Positions 51,574 to 61,010 of a DNA stretch of 64,000 nt are shown in pieces (the first letter of the stretch is position 1; every line of letters begins with the position of its first letter). The position numbers and the translations under genes are program-made. The DNA comes from Marininema mesophilum (lineage in GTDB: Bacteria > Bacillota > Bacilli > Thermoactinomycetales > DSM-45169), in NCBI RefSeq assembly GCF_900106775.1, contig NZ_FNNQ01000002.1, forward strand, positions 186,001 through 250,000. The letters run 5' to 3'. The notes beneath the pieces were generated by a model, which had not been told where the DNA came from, did no database searches, and worked only from the letters and a program-made list of their open reading frames with translations.

Positions 51574-54500
51574 TTGAAAATCCAGCGTCACTTTACTCAC
51601 AAGGGAGAAGATCCTTTCCAAAGCGTGGAGTATACGGAAAGGGACTGTCGCATTACGAATCCAGATGGGTCTATCGTCTTTGAAATGCTTGGTGCCGAGG
51701 TGCCCAAGGCATGGTCTCAGGTAGCCGCAGATATCATGGTTTCTAAGTATTTTCGTAAGGCGGGAGTTCCTCAAGTAGATGCCGAAGGGAAACCCGTATT
51801 GGACGAGTCGGGGAATCCGGTGCTAGGTTCTGAGAAGAGTGCACGTCAAGTGATCCATCGCCTCGCTGGGTGCTGGCGAGAGTGGGGAGAGCAGAATGGC
51901 TACTTTGATACAGCAGAAGATGCGCAAGCTTTTTATGATGAATTGGTTTATATGTTGTTGCACCAAATGGCCGCTCCCAACTCCCCCCAATGGTTTAATA
52001 CAGGTTTAACTTATGCCTATGACATCACGGGTAAAGCTCAAGGTCATTACTACATGGATCCGGAGACAGAGGAGCTAAAGCAAGGAAAAGATGCCTATAC
52101 TCGTCCCCAGCCCCACGCATGCTTTATCCAATCCGTCGACGATGATCTTGTCAATGAAGACGGGATTATGGATTTATGGGTGCGGGAAGCACGCCTCTTT
52201 AAGTACGGTAGTGGCACAGGTACAAACTTTTCGAGCATTCGAGGAAAAGGCGAATCCCTTTCTGGTGGTGGCACCTCCTCAGGGTTACTCTCCTTTCTGA
52301 AGATTGGCGATCGGGCAGCAGGTGCGATCAAATCGGGGGGAACGACCCGGCGAGCTGCAAAAATGGTTACCCTAGATTTAGACCACCCTGATGTGGAAGA
52401 GTTTATCAATTGGAAGTCGAATGAGGAGAAAAAGGTTCGTGCGCTTATCGCGGCGGGTTATGATCCATCCTTTAATGGTGAAGCCTATGAGACTATTTCT
52501 GGACAAAACTCCAATAACTCCGTTCGTGCCCCTCATTCCTTCTTCGAAGCCCTTGAAGAGGATGGTGCTTGGGAACTAAAACAGCGAATGGATGGAAAGA
52601 CAGCGAAGAAGATCCCAGCCCGCGAATTGTGGCGTCAGATTGGACAAGCTGCTTGGGAGTGTGCTGATCCTGGCTTGCAGTATGATGGCACGATCAACGA
52701 GTGGCATACCAGTCCAGCAGGGATGGATGGGGAGTATGGGGCTCGCCACAATCGAATCAATGCCTCCAACCCTTGTTCGGAGTATATGTTCCTGGACAAT
52801 ACTGCCTGTAATTTAGCCTCATTAAACTTGATCAAGTTTTTTGATGTAGAAAAAGCCGCCTTTGATATCCCAGCGTTAAAACATGCTTCCCGCTTGTGGA
52901 CCATCGTATTGGAGATCTCTGTCATGATGGCACAGTATCCTTCCCAAGCGATTGCTCAGCTTTCCTATGAATACCGCACCCTGGGGCTTGGATATGCCAA
53001 TATCGGTACCGTTTTGATGGTCTCGGGAATTCCCTATGATTCAGAAAAAGCGCTTGCTGTGACTGGAGCGGTTACTGCGATTATGACTGGGGTTTCCTAT
53101 ACGACTTCTGCGGAAATGGCGAAGGAGCTAGGACCCTTTAAGGCTTTCCCATTAAATCGGGAGCATATGTTGCGTGTCATTCGTAACCACCGCCGTGCAG
53201 CCTATCATGTACCTGCTGAGGAGTATGAAGGCTTGACGGTACAACCCATGGGAATCCATCCGACCCATTGTCCACCAGAACTTTTAGAAGCGGCCCGGAA
53301 TAGTTGGGATCAAGCACTTGCTTGGGGTGAGCAATATGGCTACCGTAACGCGCAAACTACCTTATTAGCACCTACGGGAACGATTGGTCTGCTGATGGAC
53401 TGTGATACAACTGGGGTAGAACCGGACTTCTCCCTCGTAAAATTTAAAAAATTGGCCGGGGGTGGGTATTTTAAAATCGCTAACCAGTCGATTCGCCCAG
53501 CTTTACACACCTTGGGTTATACAGAAACGCAAATCCAGGAAATTCTGACTTATGTCACAGGTACGTTTAGCTTAGAGGGTGCCCCCCATATCAACCGAGA
53601 TAGCTTGTTCGCAAAGGGCTTCACCGAGGAAGATCTAAAAAAGGTTGAAGACCAGTTAGCGACGGTGTTTGAACTTCCCTTTGCCTTTAATAGTTGGGTA
53701 TTGGGTGAAGAAACGATGAACCGTCTTGGATTTACTGCTGAACAGTTCCAAGCTCCGGACTTTAATCTGCTGAAAGCCCTTGGCTTTACCCAGGCTCAAA
53801 TCCTAGAGGCCAACGATGTTATCTGTGGTCGGATGACAACGGAAGGGGCTCCCTATCTCAAGGAAGAACATTATCCTGTTTTTGATACGGCGAATCCCTG
53901 TGGTCGAATCGGGAAACGGTTTATCCACTTTATGGGACATCTACGAATGATGGCGGCGGCTCAACCTTTCTTATCAGGAGCGATTTCTAAAACGATCAAT
54001 ATGCCTCATGAGTCATCGTTGGAGGATATCCAACTCGCCTATCATGAAGGGTGGACACTTGGTTTAAAAGCGGTCGCTCTGTATCGGGATGGTTCTAAAA
54101 GCTCCCAACCCCTTAATTCAAAGAGTGATGAGAAGGAAGATGAAGAAGAAGAAACCCCGGCACTAGTATCTACGGAGAAGGCAGCTGTAGCGAGTGCTTC
54201 GATAGCCTCGAGCAAAGAAGTATATGCGAAGGGACACGTTCCTAGTATGCGTCGGCGCTTGCCGCGAAAGCGGGAAGGAATTACCCAAGAGGCACGTGTA
54301 GCCGGACAAAAGATTTTTGTTCGCACAGGAGAGTACGAAGACGGAAGCTTGGGTGAGATCTTCATCGATATGCATAAAGCAGGTTCAACAATGAGAGGGA
54401 TGCTCGATGCCTTTGCTGTAGCCGTTTCACTAGGTTTACAACATGGTGTCCCCTTGGAGAAATATATTAATTCGATGACCTTCACCCGTTTTGAACCTGC

Positions 54501-54891
54501 GGGTACCGTCAGCCACCCCAATATCAAAATGGCGACGAGTGTGATCGATTATGTCTTCCGATTGCTTGGGATGGAGTATCTTGGTCGAACGGATTTTGTT
54601 CAGGTGCCACCAAAGCAAGAGGAATTGCGAAGCTATGATAATCGTTGGCGGCGTAATGAGTCCATCGAGACTCAAAAGGATGAAGCGATTGAAACCCCTG
54701 TACGCGCCCATGCGGAGGTGGAGCAGGGATATGTGGAAGTGACAGGGAGTATCGAGACTCCCCAGGACAATCTGGATGCGATCCGAGCCTCATCAGGCGC
54801 TCCCCTTTGTATCGATTGTGGGGGAATGACCAAGCGGAATGGTTCCTGCTATGTCTGCCTTGATTGTGGAGGAACAACGGGTTGCTCCTAA
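51574..54891 (+). CDS. nrdJ: vitamin B12-dependent ribonucleotide reductase
   Basis: The 1105-residue class II reductase has NTACNLASLNL, a reductase cysteine region (SEYMFLDNTACN), TLLAPTGTIGLLMDCDTTGVEPD and GGYFKIANQ. A C-terminal TSCPD domain (about residue 935 on) and a Cys-rich tail (CIDCGG, CYVCLDCGGTTGCS) complete it. It makes deoxynucleotides using adenosylcobalamin, without oxygen. TTG 51574, with GAGGGGGAG upstream, is the start; ATG 51514 lies in the predicted promoter. NrdR-type boxes cover that promoter. Confidence 0.94.
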   Translation: MKIQRHFTHKGEDPFQSVEYTERDCRITNPDGSIVFEMLGAEVPKAWSQVAADIMVSKYFRKAGVPQVDAEGKPVLDESGNPVLGSEKSARQVIHRLAGCWREWGEQNGYFDTAEDAQAFYDELVYMLLHQMAAPNSPQWFNTGLTYAYDITGKAQGHYYMDPETEELKQGKDAYTRPQPHACFIQSVDDDLVNEDGIMDLWVREARLFKYGSGTGTNFSSIRGKGESLSGGGTSSGLLSFLKIGDRAAGAIKSGGTTRRAAKMVTLDLDHPDVEEFINWKSNEEKKVRALIAAGYDPSFNGEAYETISGQNSNNSVRAPHSFFEALEEDGAWELKQRMDGKTAKKIPARELWRQIGQAAWECADPGLQYDGTINEWHTSPAGMDGEYGARHNRINASNPCSEYMFLDNTACNLASLNLIKFFDVEKAAFDIPALKHASRLWTIVLEISVMMAQYPSQAIAQLSYEYRTLGLGYANIGTVLMVSGIPYDSEKALAVTGAVTAIMTGVSYTTSAEMAKELGPFKAFPLNREHMLRVIRNHRRAAYHVPAEEYEGLTVQPMGIHPTHCPPELLEAARNSWDQALAWGEQYGYRNAQTTLLAPTGTIGLLMDCDTTGVEPDFSLVKFKKLAGGGYFKIANQSIRPALHTLGYTETQIQEILTYVTGTFSLEGAPHINRDSLFAKGFTEEDLKKVEDQLATVFELPFAFNSWVLGEETMNRLGFTAEQFQAPDFNLLKALGFTQAQILEANDVICGRMTTEGAPYLKEEHYPVFDTANPCGRIGKRFIHFMGHLRMMAAAQPFLSGAISKTINMPHESSLEDIQLAYHEGWTLGLKAVALYRDGSKSSQPLNSKSDEKEDEEEETPALVSTEKAAVASASIASSKEVYAKGHVPSMRRRLPRKREGITQEARVAGQKIFVRTGEYEDGSLGEIFIDMHKAGSTMRGMLDAFAVAVSLGLQHGVPLEKYINSMTFTRFEPAGTVSHPNIKMATSVIDYVFRLLGMEYLGRTDFVQVPPKQEELRSYDNRWRRNESIETQKDEAIETPVRAHAEVEQGYVEVTGSIETPQDNLDAIRASSGAPLCIDCGGMTKRNGSCYVCLDCGGTTGCS

Positions 54892-54900
54892 CTCTTTAAC

Positions 54901-54946
54901 TAAAAAAATTCCCGCATCCAGTTTATCCGGTGCGGGAATTTTTTTG
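54901..54946. terminator. bidirectional terminator
   Basis: Stem AAAAAAATTCCCGCA / TGCGGGAATTTTTTT around a 14-base loop between nrdJ and the converging GDSL hydrolase gene. Confidence 0.92.
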
Positions 54947-55606
54947 TCCTATAATGGTTTCCCACAGAGCATCAGTGATTACTTGATGACCTAAGCGATT
55001 GGGATGAACGGGATAACTTCCTGATCCAAAACGAATATCAGTAAGGCGACCTGTCCGATACTGGTGGATCAGTTTAGGCTCCCGATTACGAAAGAGTTCA
55101 CCTATATCCACTATAGTGACATTCCATGTGCTAGATACTTCGGCAGTTGCTTTATTAAGTAAGGGAATCCATGTATTGGCGGTTCGCGATTGAGGAAAAG
55201 GATTAAATTGATTAAGAGTATAAAGGGGAGCGTGGCTTAGCTGCCGAATCTGTTTATAAATCTGGTGTAGGTTATTTTTGTAGGTGTGTATGGTACGAGC
55301 ATAGATGGACATGTTTCCAAATAAAAAATATTTAACATAAGCGTGGATCAGGTCATTTCCCCCGATGTTTAATGTGAGAAGAGAGCTTTGGGAAACGGCG
55401 TGGGCATGAGGAGAAGATGAAGTAAGGATGGAGGCCAACCGGCCACTCGTTAGTCCTTTTTTTCCGGTGTTGACTAAGGAGAAGGAGTCGATATGTTCAT
55501 TGAGACGTCGTGACAATTGGGTAGCAAACCCCTGGCGATTGGGTGCTGAGTAGCCCTCGGTGATGGAGTCTCCCAGTGCTACATATAGGTAAGAGGGCGT
55601 TGTCAC
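54923..55606 (-). CDS. SGNH/GDSL hydrolase
   Basis: The 227-residue protein has the four SGNH blocks: ALGDSITEGY (Ser), NTGKKGLTSG (Gly), NIGGNDL (Asn) and VHPNRLGHQ (His). It should cleave esters, such as lysophospholipids or acetyl groups. There is no signal peptide, so it probably acts in the cytosol. GTG 55606 follows GGAGGGG. Its stop lies in the shared terminator. Confidence 0.87.
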   Translation of the reverse strand: MTTPSYLYVALGDSITEGYSAPNRQGFATQLSRRLNEHIDSFSLVNTGKKGLTSGRLASILTSSSPHAHAVSQSSLLTLNIGGNDLIHAYVKYFLFGNMSIYARTIHTYKNNLHQIYKQIRQLSHAPLYTLNQFNPFPQSRTANTWIPLLNKATAEVSSTWNVTIVDIGELFRNREPKLIHQYRTGRLTDIRFGSGSYPVHPNRLGHQVITDALWETIIGQKNSRTG

Positions 55607-55762
55607 GGGGTTATCCCCTCCAGTTTATGAGATCGTACAGTTATTGTATGAAGCCGTTGAGAGGGTGGACAGGGCCATGTGAACGGGTTCTTGGCTTTAG
55701 GGCTGTGGAACATGTTATAATGATAAACGCTGATTCATGTGTGCAAAGGAAGTGGACTTGAT

Positions 55763-56494
55763 TTGAGCTTGTTTGCGATTAGCGATCTTCATCTCTCATT
55801 TAATAAACCAGTCGGGTTGACCGGCATTGATCATGAACAAGATATCGATAAACCGATGGATGTCTTTGGTTGGGATTTTCACTATGACCGCGTGCGAGAT
55901 GCTTGGTTAGAGACCGTTAGTGAAGAAGATACAGTATTGATCCCTGGGGATATCAGCTGGGCCTTACGCTTAGAGCAGGCTCGCTATGATTTTGATTGGA
56001 TCAATGCACTTCCTGGTCGGAAAATTCTTTCACCAGGCAACCACTGTTACTATGCACAAAGTAAAAAAAAGGTGCGTCACATGCTCCCTGAAGGAATGGA
56101 GTGGATTGATGCCGATTGCACTATCGCTGAAGGGTATGTCATCGCTGGTACACGAGGTTGGAATTTACCAGGCGAACCAGGATGGGATGAAAGCTCGGAC
56201 CGTCGGATTTATGATCGTCAGGTAGGTCGTCTTGAGATGGCTCTTTCCACAGCGGCCAAGCAATACCCGGAAAAAGAACGAATCGTGATGTTACACTATC
56301 CACCAGCAACGCCGAAGGTGTCGAATTCGGATTTTATGCGAGTGATGCAGGAGTACGAGGTAAAGACTTGTTTGTATGGTCATTTGCATGGTCGTTCCCA
56401 TCGAGATGCTTTTGTTGGGGACTATGAAGGTGTACATCTGCAACTCGTCTCCTGTGATTATCTAGATTTTAAGCCAGTTCCGGTTCATGTATGA
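55763..56494 (+). CDS. calcineurin-like metallophosphoesterase
   Basis: The 243-residue protein has AISDLHLSFN, IPGDISWAL and GNHCYYAQ, then MLHYPPA and GHLHGRS, the five metal motifs. The usual GNH(D/E) reads GNHC, so the residue that supports the catalytic His is Cys; this may be inactive or altered. TTG 55763 is the start because AAGGAAG is nine bases upstream; ATG 55739 has no site. Substrate unknown. Confidence 0.8.
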   Translation: MSLFAISDLHLSFNKPVGLTGIDHEQDIDKPMDVFGWDFHYDRVRDAWLETVSEEDTVLIPGDISWALRLEQARYDFDWINALPGRKILSPGNHCYYAQSKKKVRHMLPEGMEWIDADCTIAEGYVIAGTRGWNLPGEPGWDESSDRRIYDRQVGRLEMALSTAAKQYPEKERIVMLHYPPATPKVSNSDFMRVMQEYEVKTCLYGHLHGRSHRDAFVGDYEGVHLQLVSCDYLDFKPVPVHV

Positions 56495-56512
56495 TCCGGA
56501 AGTTCGATAAGA

Positions 56513-56556
56513 AAAGAAAGTACCCCTTTTTAACGAAGAGGTACTTTCTTTATTTT
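56513..56556 (+). terminator. terminator after the metallophosphoesterase gene
   Basis: Twelve-pair stem AAAGAAAGTACC / GGTACTTTCTTT followed by ATTTTT. A second weak stem ACTCC/GGAGT with a T-run (56668-56697) follows on the same strand; the gap between shows nothing else. Confidence 0.7.
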
Positions 56557-56689
56557 TAGGGGGTACGAAACGAACCGGTCTGTCCTTCATCACAAAAGCG
56601 CTTAGAATGGATTTTAGGAGGGCAAAATTTAATTGACCGAACCCCTCATTTTCCATATAGGGCCTGACTCCTTATTCTATAGGGAGTTT

Positions 56690-58831
56690 TTATTTTTTCT
56701 CCGCTTGTTTGGCTAATACTGCTTTAATCGTTGTATAGGAAATCGGTTCAGGTAACTGTTCTTTAATGGGTCGTAGTTGAGTTCCTCCGGCCTGCTCAAT
56801 GGCTGCTAGGATCATAGGTTCCTGATCTTGGGGGATCAGGCGATTCCAATCAACAGGGTGTCCTTCCTGGGAAGCGCGAAGGAGGTGATTATCCAAAGTG
56901 GTAGCGGTGAGCCCTCGTGTGGCGGCTACTTCATCTAAAGTGTGGCCTTCTTTCTGCCACATTCTCCAGGTGATGAGGTGGCTTGGCTCTTTCTGGTTTG
57001 GTTCTTTTTCATCTGAAGGGGACGATCCAGATGGAGTAGGAGAGGCAGTCGGAGTGATTCCTTCTTTTTCGATATAAGTACGGATCGCGGTGAGGAAAGC
57101 TTCTCCATACTTTTCTAGTTTCCGTTCACCTACCCCACGGATTGCTCGCATCCCTTCACGATCAATAGGACATATTCGCGCAAGATCAGTCAGAGTACTA
57201 TCTGGAAAGATCATGTAAGGTGGTATTTGTTCAGTAGTCGAGAGCTCTTTACGCAGAGTACGAAGCGTTTCAAAGAGATTTTGATGTACGGGTGTAGCGG
57301 TAGTTGTCGATTTCTTTTTCACACGGAGGAGGACTGATTGCTTACCTTGTAGCACATCGATGGCTTTGGTGGTGAGCGCCAATACAGGGTACTCATCCTC
57401 AGTTACGCGGAGAAAGCCTTCTGCGGTTAATACCTGAATCCGATGAACGATATCCTTTTCCGTATATCCCTTTAGTAATCCATAGGTAGGGAGCTTGTTA
57501 AACCCAAGCTCCTTTACCCGCTTACTTGCAGAACCCTTTAATACCTTAGCTGTCAGAGAGACACCAAAGCGTTCACGCATCCGCTTCACACAGGAGAAAA
57601 TCTTCTGTGCTTCCACAGTGACATCTGTTCGCTCCCCTTCATCTAGGCAGTTGCTACAATTGCTACATGACTTTCCTGGTTGGTCGCCAAAGTAGAGAGC
57701 AAAGGTTTCTTGTAAACAGGCTTGGGTATGGGCGTAACGAACCATCTCCGTTAACTTTTGATGTTCATTTTGCTTTAACTGGGGTGCCATATGAGACTGC
57801 TCGATGAGATACTTCTGGGTTTGTACATCGGAAGGGCTAAACAGTAAGATGCACTCACTTGTCTCTCCATCACGTCCTGCTCGGCCCGCCTCCTGATAAT
57901 AGGACTCTAAATTGCGGGGCATCTGACAATGGATGACGAAGCGGACATTGGACTTATCGATCCCCATCCCGAAGGCGTTTGTTGCAACCATTCCTTGCAC
58001 CCGATCAAAGGAGAAATCCTCCTGGGCTTGCTGGCGTTCATTTTCTGTGAGACCCGCATGATACTTACTGACAGAAAACCCACGACTCCTTAAAAATTGA
58101 TGAAGTCCGTCTACTTCTTTCCGCGTGGCACAGTAGAAGATGCCAGGGTCTGTCGGGTGTTCACGAAGATACTGGAGGGCAAAGTCACGGATGTTTTCTC
58201 CATGGAAAACAGAGAAGGCAAGGTTTTCCCGCTTGACTCCGGTGACAAAGATATGTTTTGGCTGAAAGGAGAGGAGCTGAGCAATATCGTTACGCACTTC
58301 CTGAGTGGCTGTGGCAGTGAAAGCTGCAATGATGGGACGCTGTACTAAGGTGCTAATCCATTGTGCCAGGGAGCGGTAGCTAGGTCGGAAATCATGTCCC
58401 CATTGGGAGATACAGTGAGCTTCGTCAATTGTAATTAAGGATAAGGGCACTTGATATAATAATTGGCGAAAGCGATCCGATTCCAATCGTTCAGGAGCGA
58501 CATAAAGAAGGCGATAAACTCCCCGGGCTGCATCAGCTAATCGGGTTTGCATCTCCTTCGCTGACAAGGTGCTATTGATATAGGCAGCAGGAATCCCTAG
58601 TTGATTTAAATGATCCACCTGATCCTTCATCAGAGAGATCAATGGAGAGACAACGAGGGATAGCCCATCCATCATCAGGGCAGGAATCTGATAACAGACA
58701 GATTTCCCCCCTCCTGTGGGCATGATTGCCAAGGTATTGTGACCAGCAAGGATGCTCTCGACAATGACTTCCTGACCAGGTCGGAAAGAGGTAAATCCAT
58801 ATACTTTATGTAACAGATCCAGCGGCTTCAA
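56690..58831 (-). CDS. recQ: ATP-dependent DNA helicase RecQ
   Basis: The 713-residue protein has the RecQ order: MPTGGGKSVCYQIPAL (Walker A), TIDEAHCISQWGHDFRP (DEAH and the aromatic loop), TATATQEVRNDI, YYQEAGRAGRDG (motif VI), the zinc site CSNCSNCLD, an RQC winged helix, an HRDC domain (about 525-600) and a helix-turn-helix C-terminal domain. It unwinds DNA 3' to 5' in recombination repair. TTG 58831 is the start, with GAGGAGG eight bases upstream. B. subtilis has two RecQ proteins; this resembles the full-length RecQ type. Confidence 0.95.
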   Translation of the reverse strand: MKPLDLLHKVYGFTSFRPGQEVIVESILAGHNTLAIMPTGGGKSVCYQIPALMMDGLSLVVSPLISLMKDQVDHLNQLGIPAAYINSTLSAKEMQTRLADAARGVYRLLYVAPERLESDRFRQLLYQVPLSLITIDEAHCISQWGHDFRPSYRSLAQWISTLVQRPIIAAFTATATQEVRNDIAQLLSFQPKHIFVTGVKRENLAFSVFHGENIRDFALQYLREHPTDPGIFYCATRKEVDGLHQFLRSRGFSVSKYHAGLTENERQQAQEDFSFDRVQGMVATNAFGMGIDKSNVRFVIHCQMPRNLESYYQEAGRAGRDGETSECILLFSPSDVQTQKYLIEQSHMAPQLKQNEHQKLTEMVRYAHTQACLQETFALYFGDQPGKSCSNCSNCLDEGERTDVTVEAQKIFSCVKRMRERFGVSLTAKVLKGSASKRVKELGFNKLPTYGLLKGYTEKDIVHRIQVLTAEGFLRVTEDEYPVLALTTKAIDVLQGKQSVLLRVKKKSTTTATPVHQNLFETLRTLRKELSTTEQIPPYMIFPDSTLTDLARICPIDREGMRAIRGVGERKLEKYGEAFLTAIRTYIEKEGITPTASPTPSGSSPSDEKEPNQKEPSHLITWRMWQKEGHTLDEVAATRGLTATTLDNHLLRASQEGHPVDWNRLIPQDQEPMILAAIEQAGGTQLRPIKEQLPEPISYTTIKAVLAKQAEKK

Positions 58832-58992
58832 TGGAGGTCCTCCTCTATCAAAGAGTTATAACGAATGATTTGATATCAGGCGTGCCAATTATCCAGAAGT
58901 GTGAAGGCAAGGCCATCTTCCATTTTTCGGCTAATCGACTGCTTGATTCGATATAATTCCATTATAGTGTTGGTTGGGAAATATAGGTGATC

Positions 58993-59025
58993 AAAAACGA
59001 AAAAACCGTCGAAAAAGATGACGGT
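58993..59025 (-). terminator. minus-strand terminator-like hairpin upstream of recQ
   Basis: On the minus strand ACCGTC/GACGGT is followed by TTTTTTCGTTTTT. A TATAAT (59038-59033) directly precedes it, so any transcript would be only about 40 bases. Another TATAAT (58963 region) downstream may serve recQ. The remainder of the 58832-59236 gap shows nothing more than the elements listed. Confidence 0.5.
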
Positions 59026-59122
59026 CGTTCCTATTATACCGGATGAGTAAGGAGGATGGGAGAGGGAGTCTACTGGAATTTTATCATGCATCTGCCCCAA
59101 AATATGGGTGGGGTACCCTTTT

Positions 59123-59165
59123 AAAAAGAGCAGTGGGAAGAAAACGCCTCCCACCTGCTCTTTTT
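59123..59165 (+). terminator. plus-strand terminator before yolD
   Basis: Eleven pairs GAGCAGTGGGA / TCCCACCTGCTC (one bulge) followed by five Ts. No plus-strand gene upstream is evident; short frames such as 59043-59225 cross the hairpin and are doubtful. Confidence 0.6.
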
Positions 59166-59209
59166 GTCACGTCACCTTATTTTGGAAGTATAATACGAAC
59201 ATATATTCT
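59164..59209 (+). promoter_or_regulatory. SOS promoter with LexA box before yolD-polymerase
   Basis: TTGTCA (59164-59169) and TATAAT (59189-59194) are 19 bases apart. CGAACATATATTCT (59196-59209) matches the Gram-positive LexA box CGAACNNNNGTTCG at the left half and all but one base of the core right half. It overlaps the start of transcription. Confidence 0.6.
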
Positions 59210-59236
59210 TATATACTGTATTTGAGGTGATCAGAC

Positions 59237-59581
59237 GTGAAGGGAATCCATCGGGGGAACAAGTTGTGGGAGGGGCATCGAATCATTTTACCTCAACACG
59301 AAGATGCTTTATGGGAGAAGCGCCGGCACCAGGAGGAGATTATCCCCCCGAAGATTGATGAGGATGAGCTTGAGCAAATGAGCCGGAGGATCGGATGGGC
59401 CATGGAAGAAGAACGGCCGATCCTGCTTACTATTGCGGGGAAATATGGTGCTGAAACCTTCTGTGGTTTTATAGAGCGGATTGCGTTTCATGAACAGAGG
59501 GTGAAAATGCGTAACGGTAGGGATATTCGGTGGATACCATTCCATTCAATTATTGGTGTGGAGGAGCCCTATGAAGACTAA
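59237..59581 (+). CDS. YolD-like protein
   Basis: The 114-residue protein is of the YolD family: KWEGHRIILPQHEDAL-like start, PPKIDEDELEQMSRRI and IAFHEQRVKMRNGRDIRWIPF. In Bacillus, YolD-type genes stand before Y-family polymerase genes and are damage-inducible. GTG 59237 follows GAGGTGAT. It overlaps the polymerase gene by 11 bases. Confidence 0.88.
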   Translation: MKGIHRGNKLWEGHRIILPQHEDALWEKRRHQEEIIPPKIDEDELEQMSRRIGWAMEEERPILLTIAGKYGAETFCGFIERIAFHEQRVKMRNGRDIRWIPFHSIIGVEEPYED

Positions 59582-60797
59582 AGAAAAGAAACGAATCATT
59601 TTACTGGCGGATATGAATTCCTTTTATGCAAGTGTAGAACAAGCAATAAATCCGGCTTTAAAAGGTCAGCCTATTATTGTATGTGGAGACCCCGCACGTC
59701 GTCATGGGATCGTCTTAGCCGCATCCTATGAAGCAAAGGTAAATGGAGTCAAAACGGCAATGACTGTTGGCGAAGCACATCGGCTATGTCCAGAGGCTCA
59801 TTTAGTACCGCCTCGTATGAAAACATATATTGAGGTATCCACTCGCATTGTAGAGATTATGAAGGAATTTTCGCCTCTGGTTGAACCCTTCTCCATTGAT
59901 GAAGCCTTTGCTGAAATTACGGGTTGTGAACAATTATTTGGAGATGGAGAGAATACGGCGAAACTGATGCAGAAGCGGATTTCGCAAGAAGAAGGAATTC
60001 CTTGTTCCATTGGGGTAGGTCCCAACAAATTGTTAGCCAAAATGGCAGCCGGTTTTCAAAAACCATGGGGGTTGACGGTACTCACCTCTGACGATGTGCC
60101 TAAGCGGATATGGCCCCTTCCGATAAAGAAGCTTTTTGGTGTGGGTGGGCGAATGGAGCAACATTTTCAACGCATGGCGATTCGTACGATTGGTGATTTG
60201 GCTGATACAGACCCCGAATTGCTTGCACGACGATTTGGTGTAATAGGAAGAGTCCTTCATCAATCGGCCAATGGGATCGATTATAGTCCGGTGGACCCCC
60301 ACACGCTTGACGGATGTAAATCCATCGGACATCAGTTTACGCTCTCGAGAGACTATGTTACGGAGAGTGAGATTAAAGTTGTTCTCAGAGAGTTAGCAGA
60401 AGAAGTAGGCACCCGTGCCCGCCGTGCGAAACGTGTGGGTCGGACAGTTTCCCTCTTATTGAAGGATGCGGATTTTCGTTCGGTTTATCGCTCCCTCACC
60501 ATACCCGATCCCTCTAATATCGGTCGCGATATCTTTCATGCTTCTGTTCAACTGATGTCTGAACACTGGGATCGAGAACCGGTTCGTCTTGTCGGTATTA
60601 CGCTAAGTAATCTTGTCCCCGACGATGCGGTTCAGTTGGATTTATTTAAGGCAAAGGATAAAGAGTATCAACTGGCTGAAGCGATTGATGGGATACGTGA
60701 TCGGTTTGGCACGCAAAGTATCTTTTTGGCGCAATCTCTATCGGAGGCAAGTGTATTTACCGATCGGGCGGGAAAAATTGGTGGGCACATTCAATGA
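59571..60797 (+). CDS. Y-family DNA polymerase (UvrX/YqjW/DinB type)
   Basis: The 408-residue protein has LLADMNSFYASVEQA (metal Asp, steric gate region), ASYEAKVNGVKTAMT, VEPFSIDEAFAEITG (second metal Asp-Glu) and SIGVGPNKLLAKMA. The DAVQLDLF motif fits beta-clamp binding. It would perform translesion DNA synthesis. ATG 59571 follows GGAGGAG inside yolD. The LexA box upstream suggests SOS induction. Confidence 0.9.
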   Translation: MKTKEKKRIILLADMNSFYASVEQAINPALKGQPIIVCGDPARRHGIVLAASYEAKVNGVKTAMTVGEAHRLCPEAHLVPPRMKTYIEVSTRIVEIMKEFSPLVEPFSIDEAFAEITGCEQLFGDGENTAKLMQKRISQEEGIPCSIGVGPNKLLAKMAAGFQKPWGLTVLTSDDVPKRIWPLPIKKLFGVGGRMEQHFQRMAIRTIGDLADTDPELLARRFGVIGRVLHQSANGIDYSPVDPHTLDGCKSIGHQFTLSRDYVTESEIKVVLRELAEEVGTRARRAKRVGRTVSLLLKDADFRSVYRSLTIPDPSNIGRDIFHASVQLMSEHWDREPVRLVGITLSNLVPDDAVQLDLFKAKDKEYQLAEAIDGIRDRFGTQSIFLAQSLSEASVFTDRAGKIGGHIQ

Positions 60798-60815
60798 GTG
60801 ATGGTGGTTCATATT

Positions 60816-60856
60816 AAAACCCCCGCTATGCTTATCACACCAAAAGCGGGGGTTTT
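60816..60856. terminator. terminator after the polymerase gene
   Basis: Perfect 12-pair stem AAAACCCCCGCT / AGCGGGGGTTTT with a 17-base loop. Confidence 0.85.
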
Positions 60857-61010
60857 AGTATAGGGTGTTGTCGTTTTTTCTAGGGACAGGATGGGCACAT
60901 TGGATTACGGGTCCGTACCAAAGAAATATGAGGAAATCACTACGTGTACGTTTATTTAACCTTAAAATCCGACCCGCGTTGGGTTAATCATGCACGACTA
61001 GCTGAAGCTT

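Noticed and set aside
59043..59225. 60-codon ORF between recQ and yolD
   Set aside because: It reads through a terminator hairpin and the SOS promoter; no family match.
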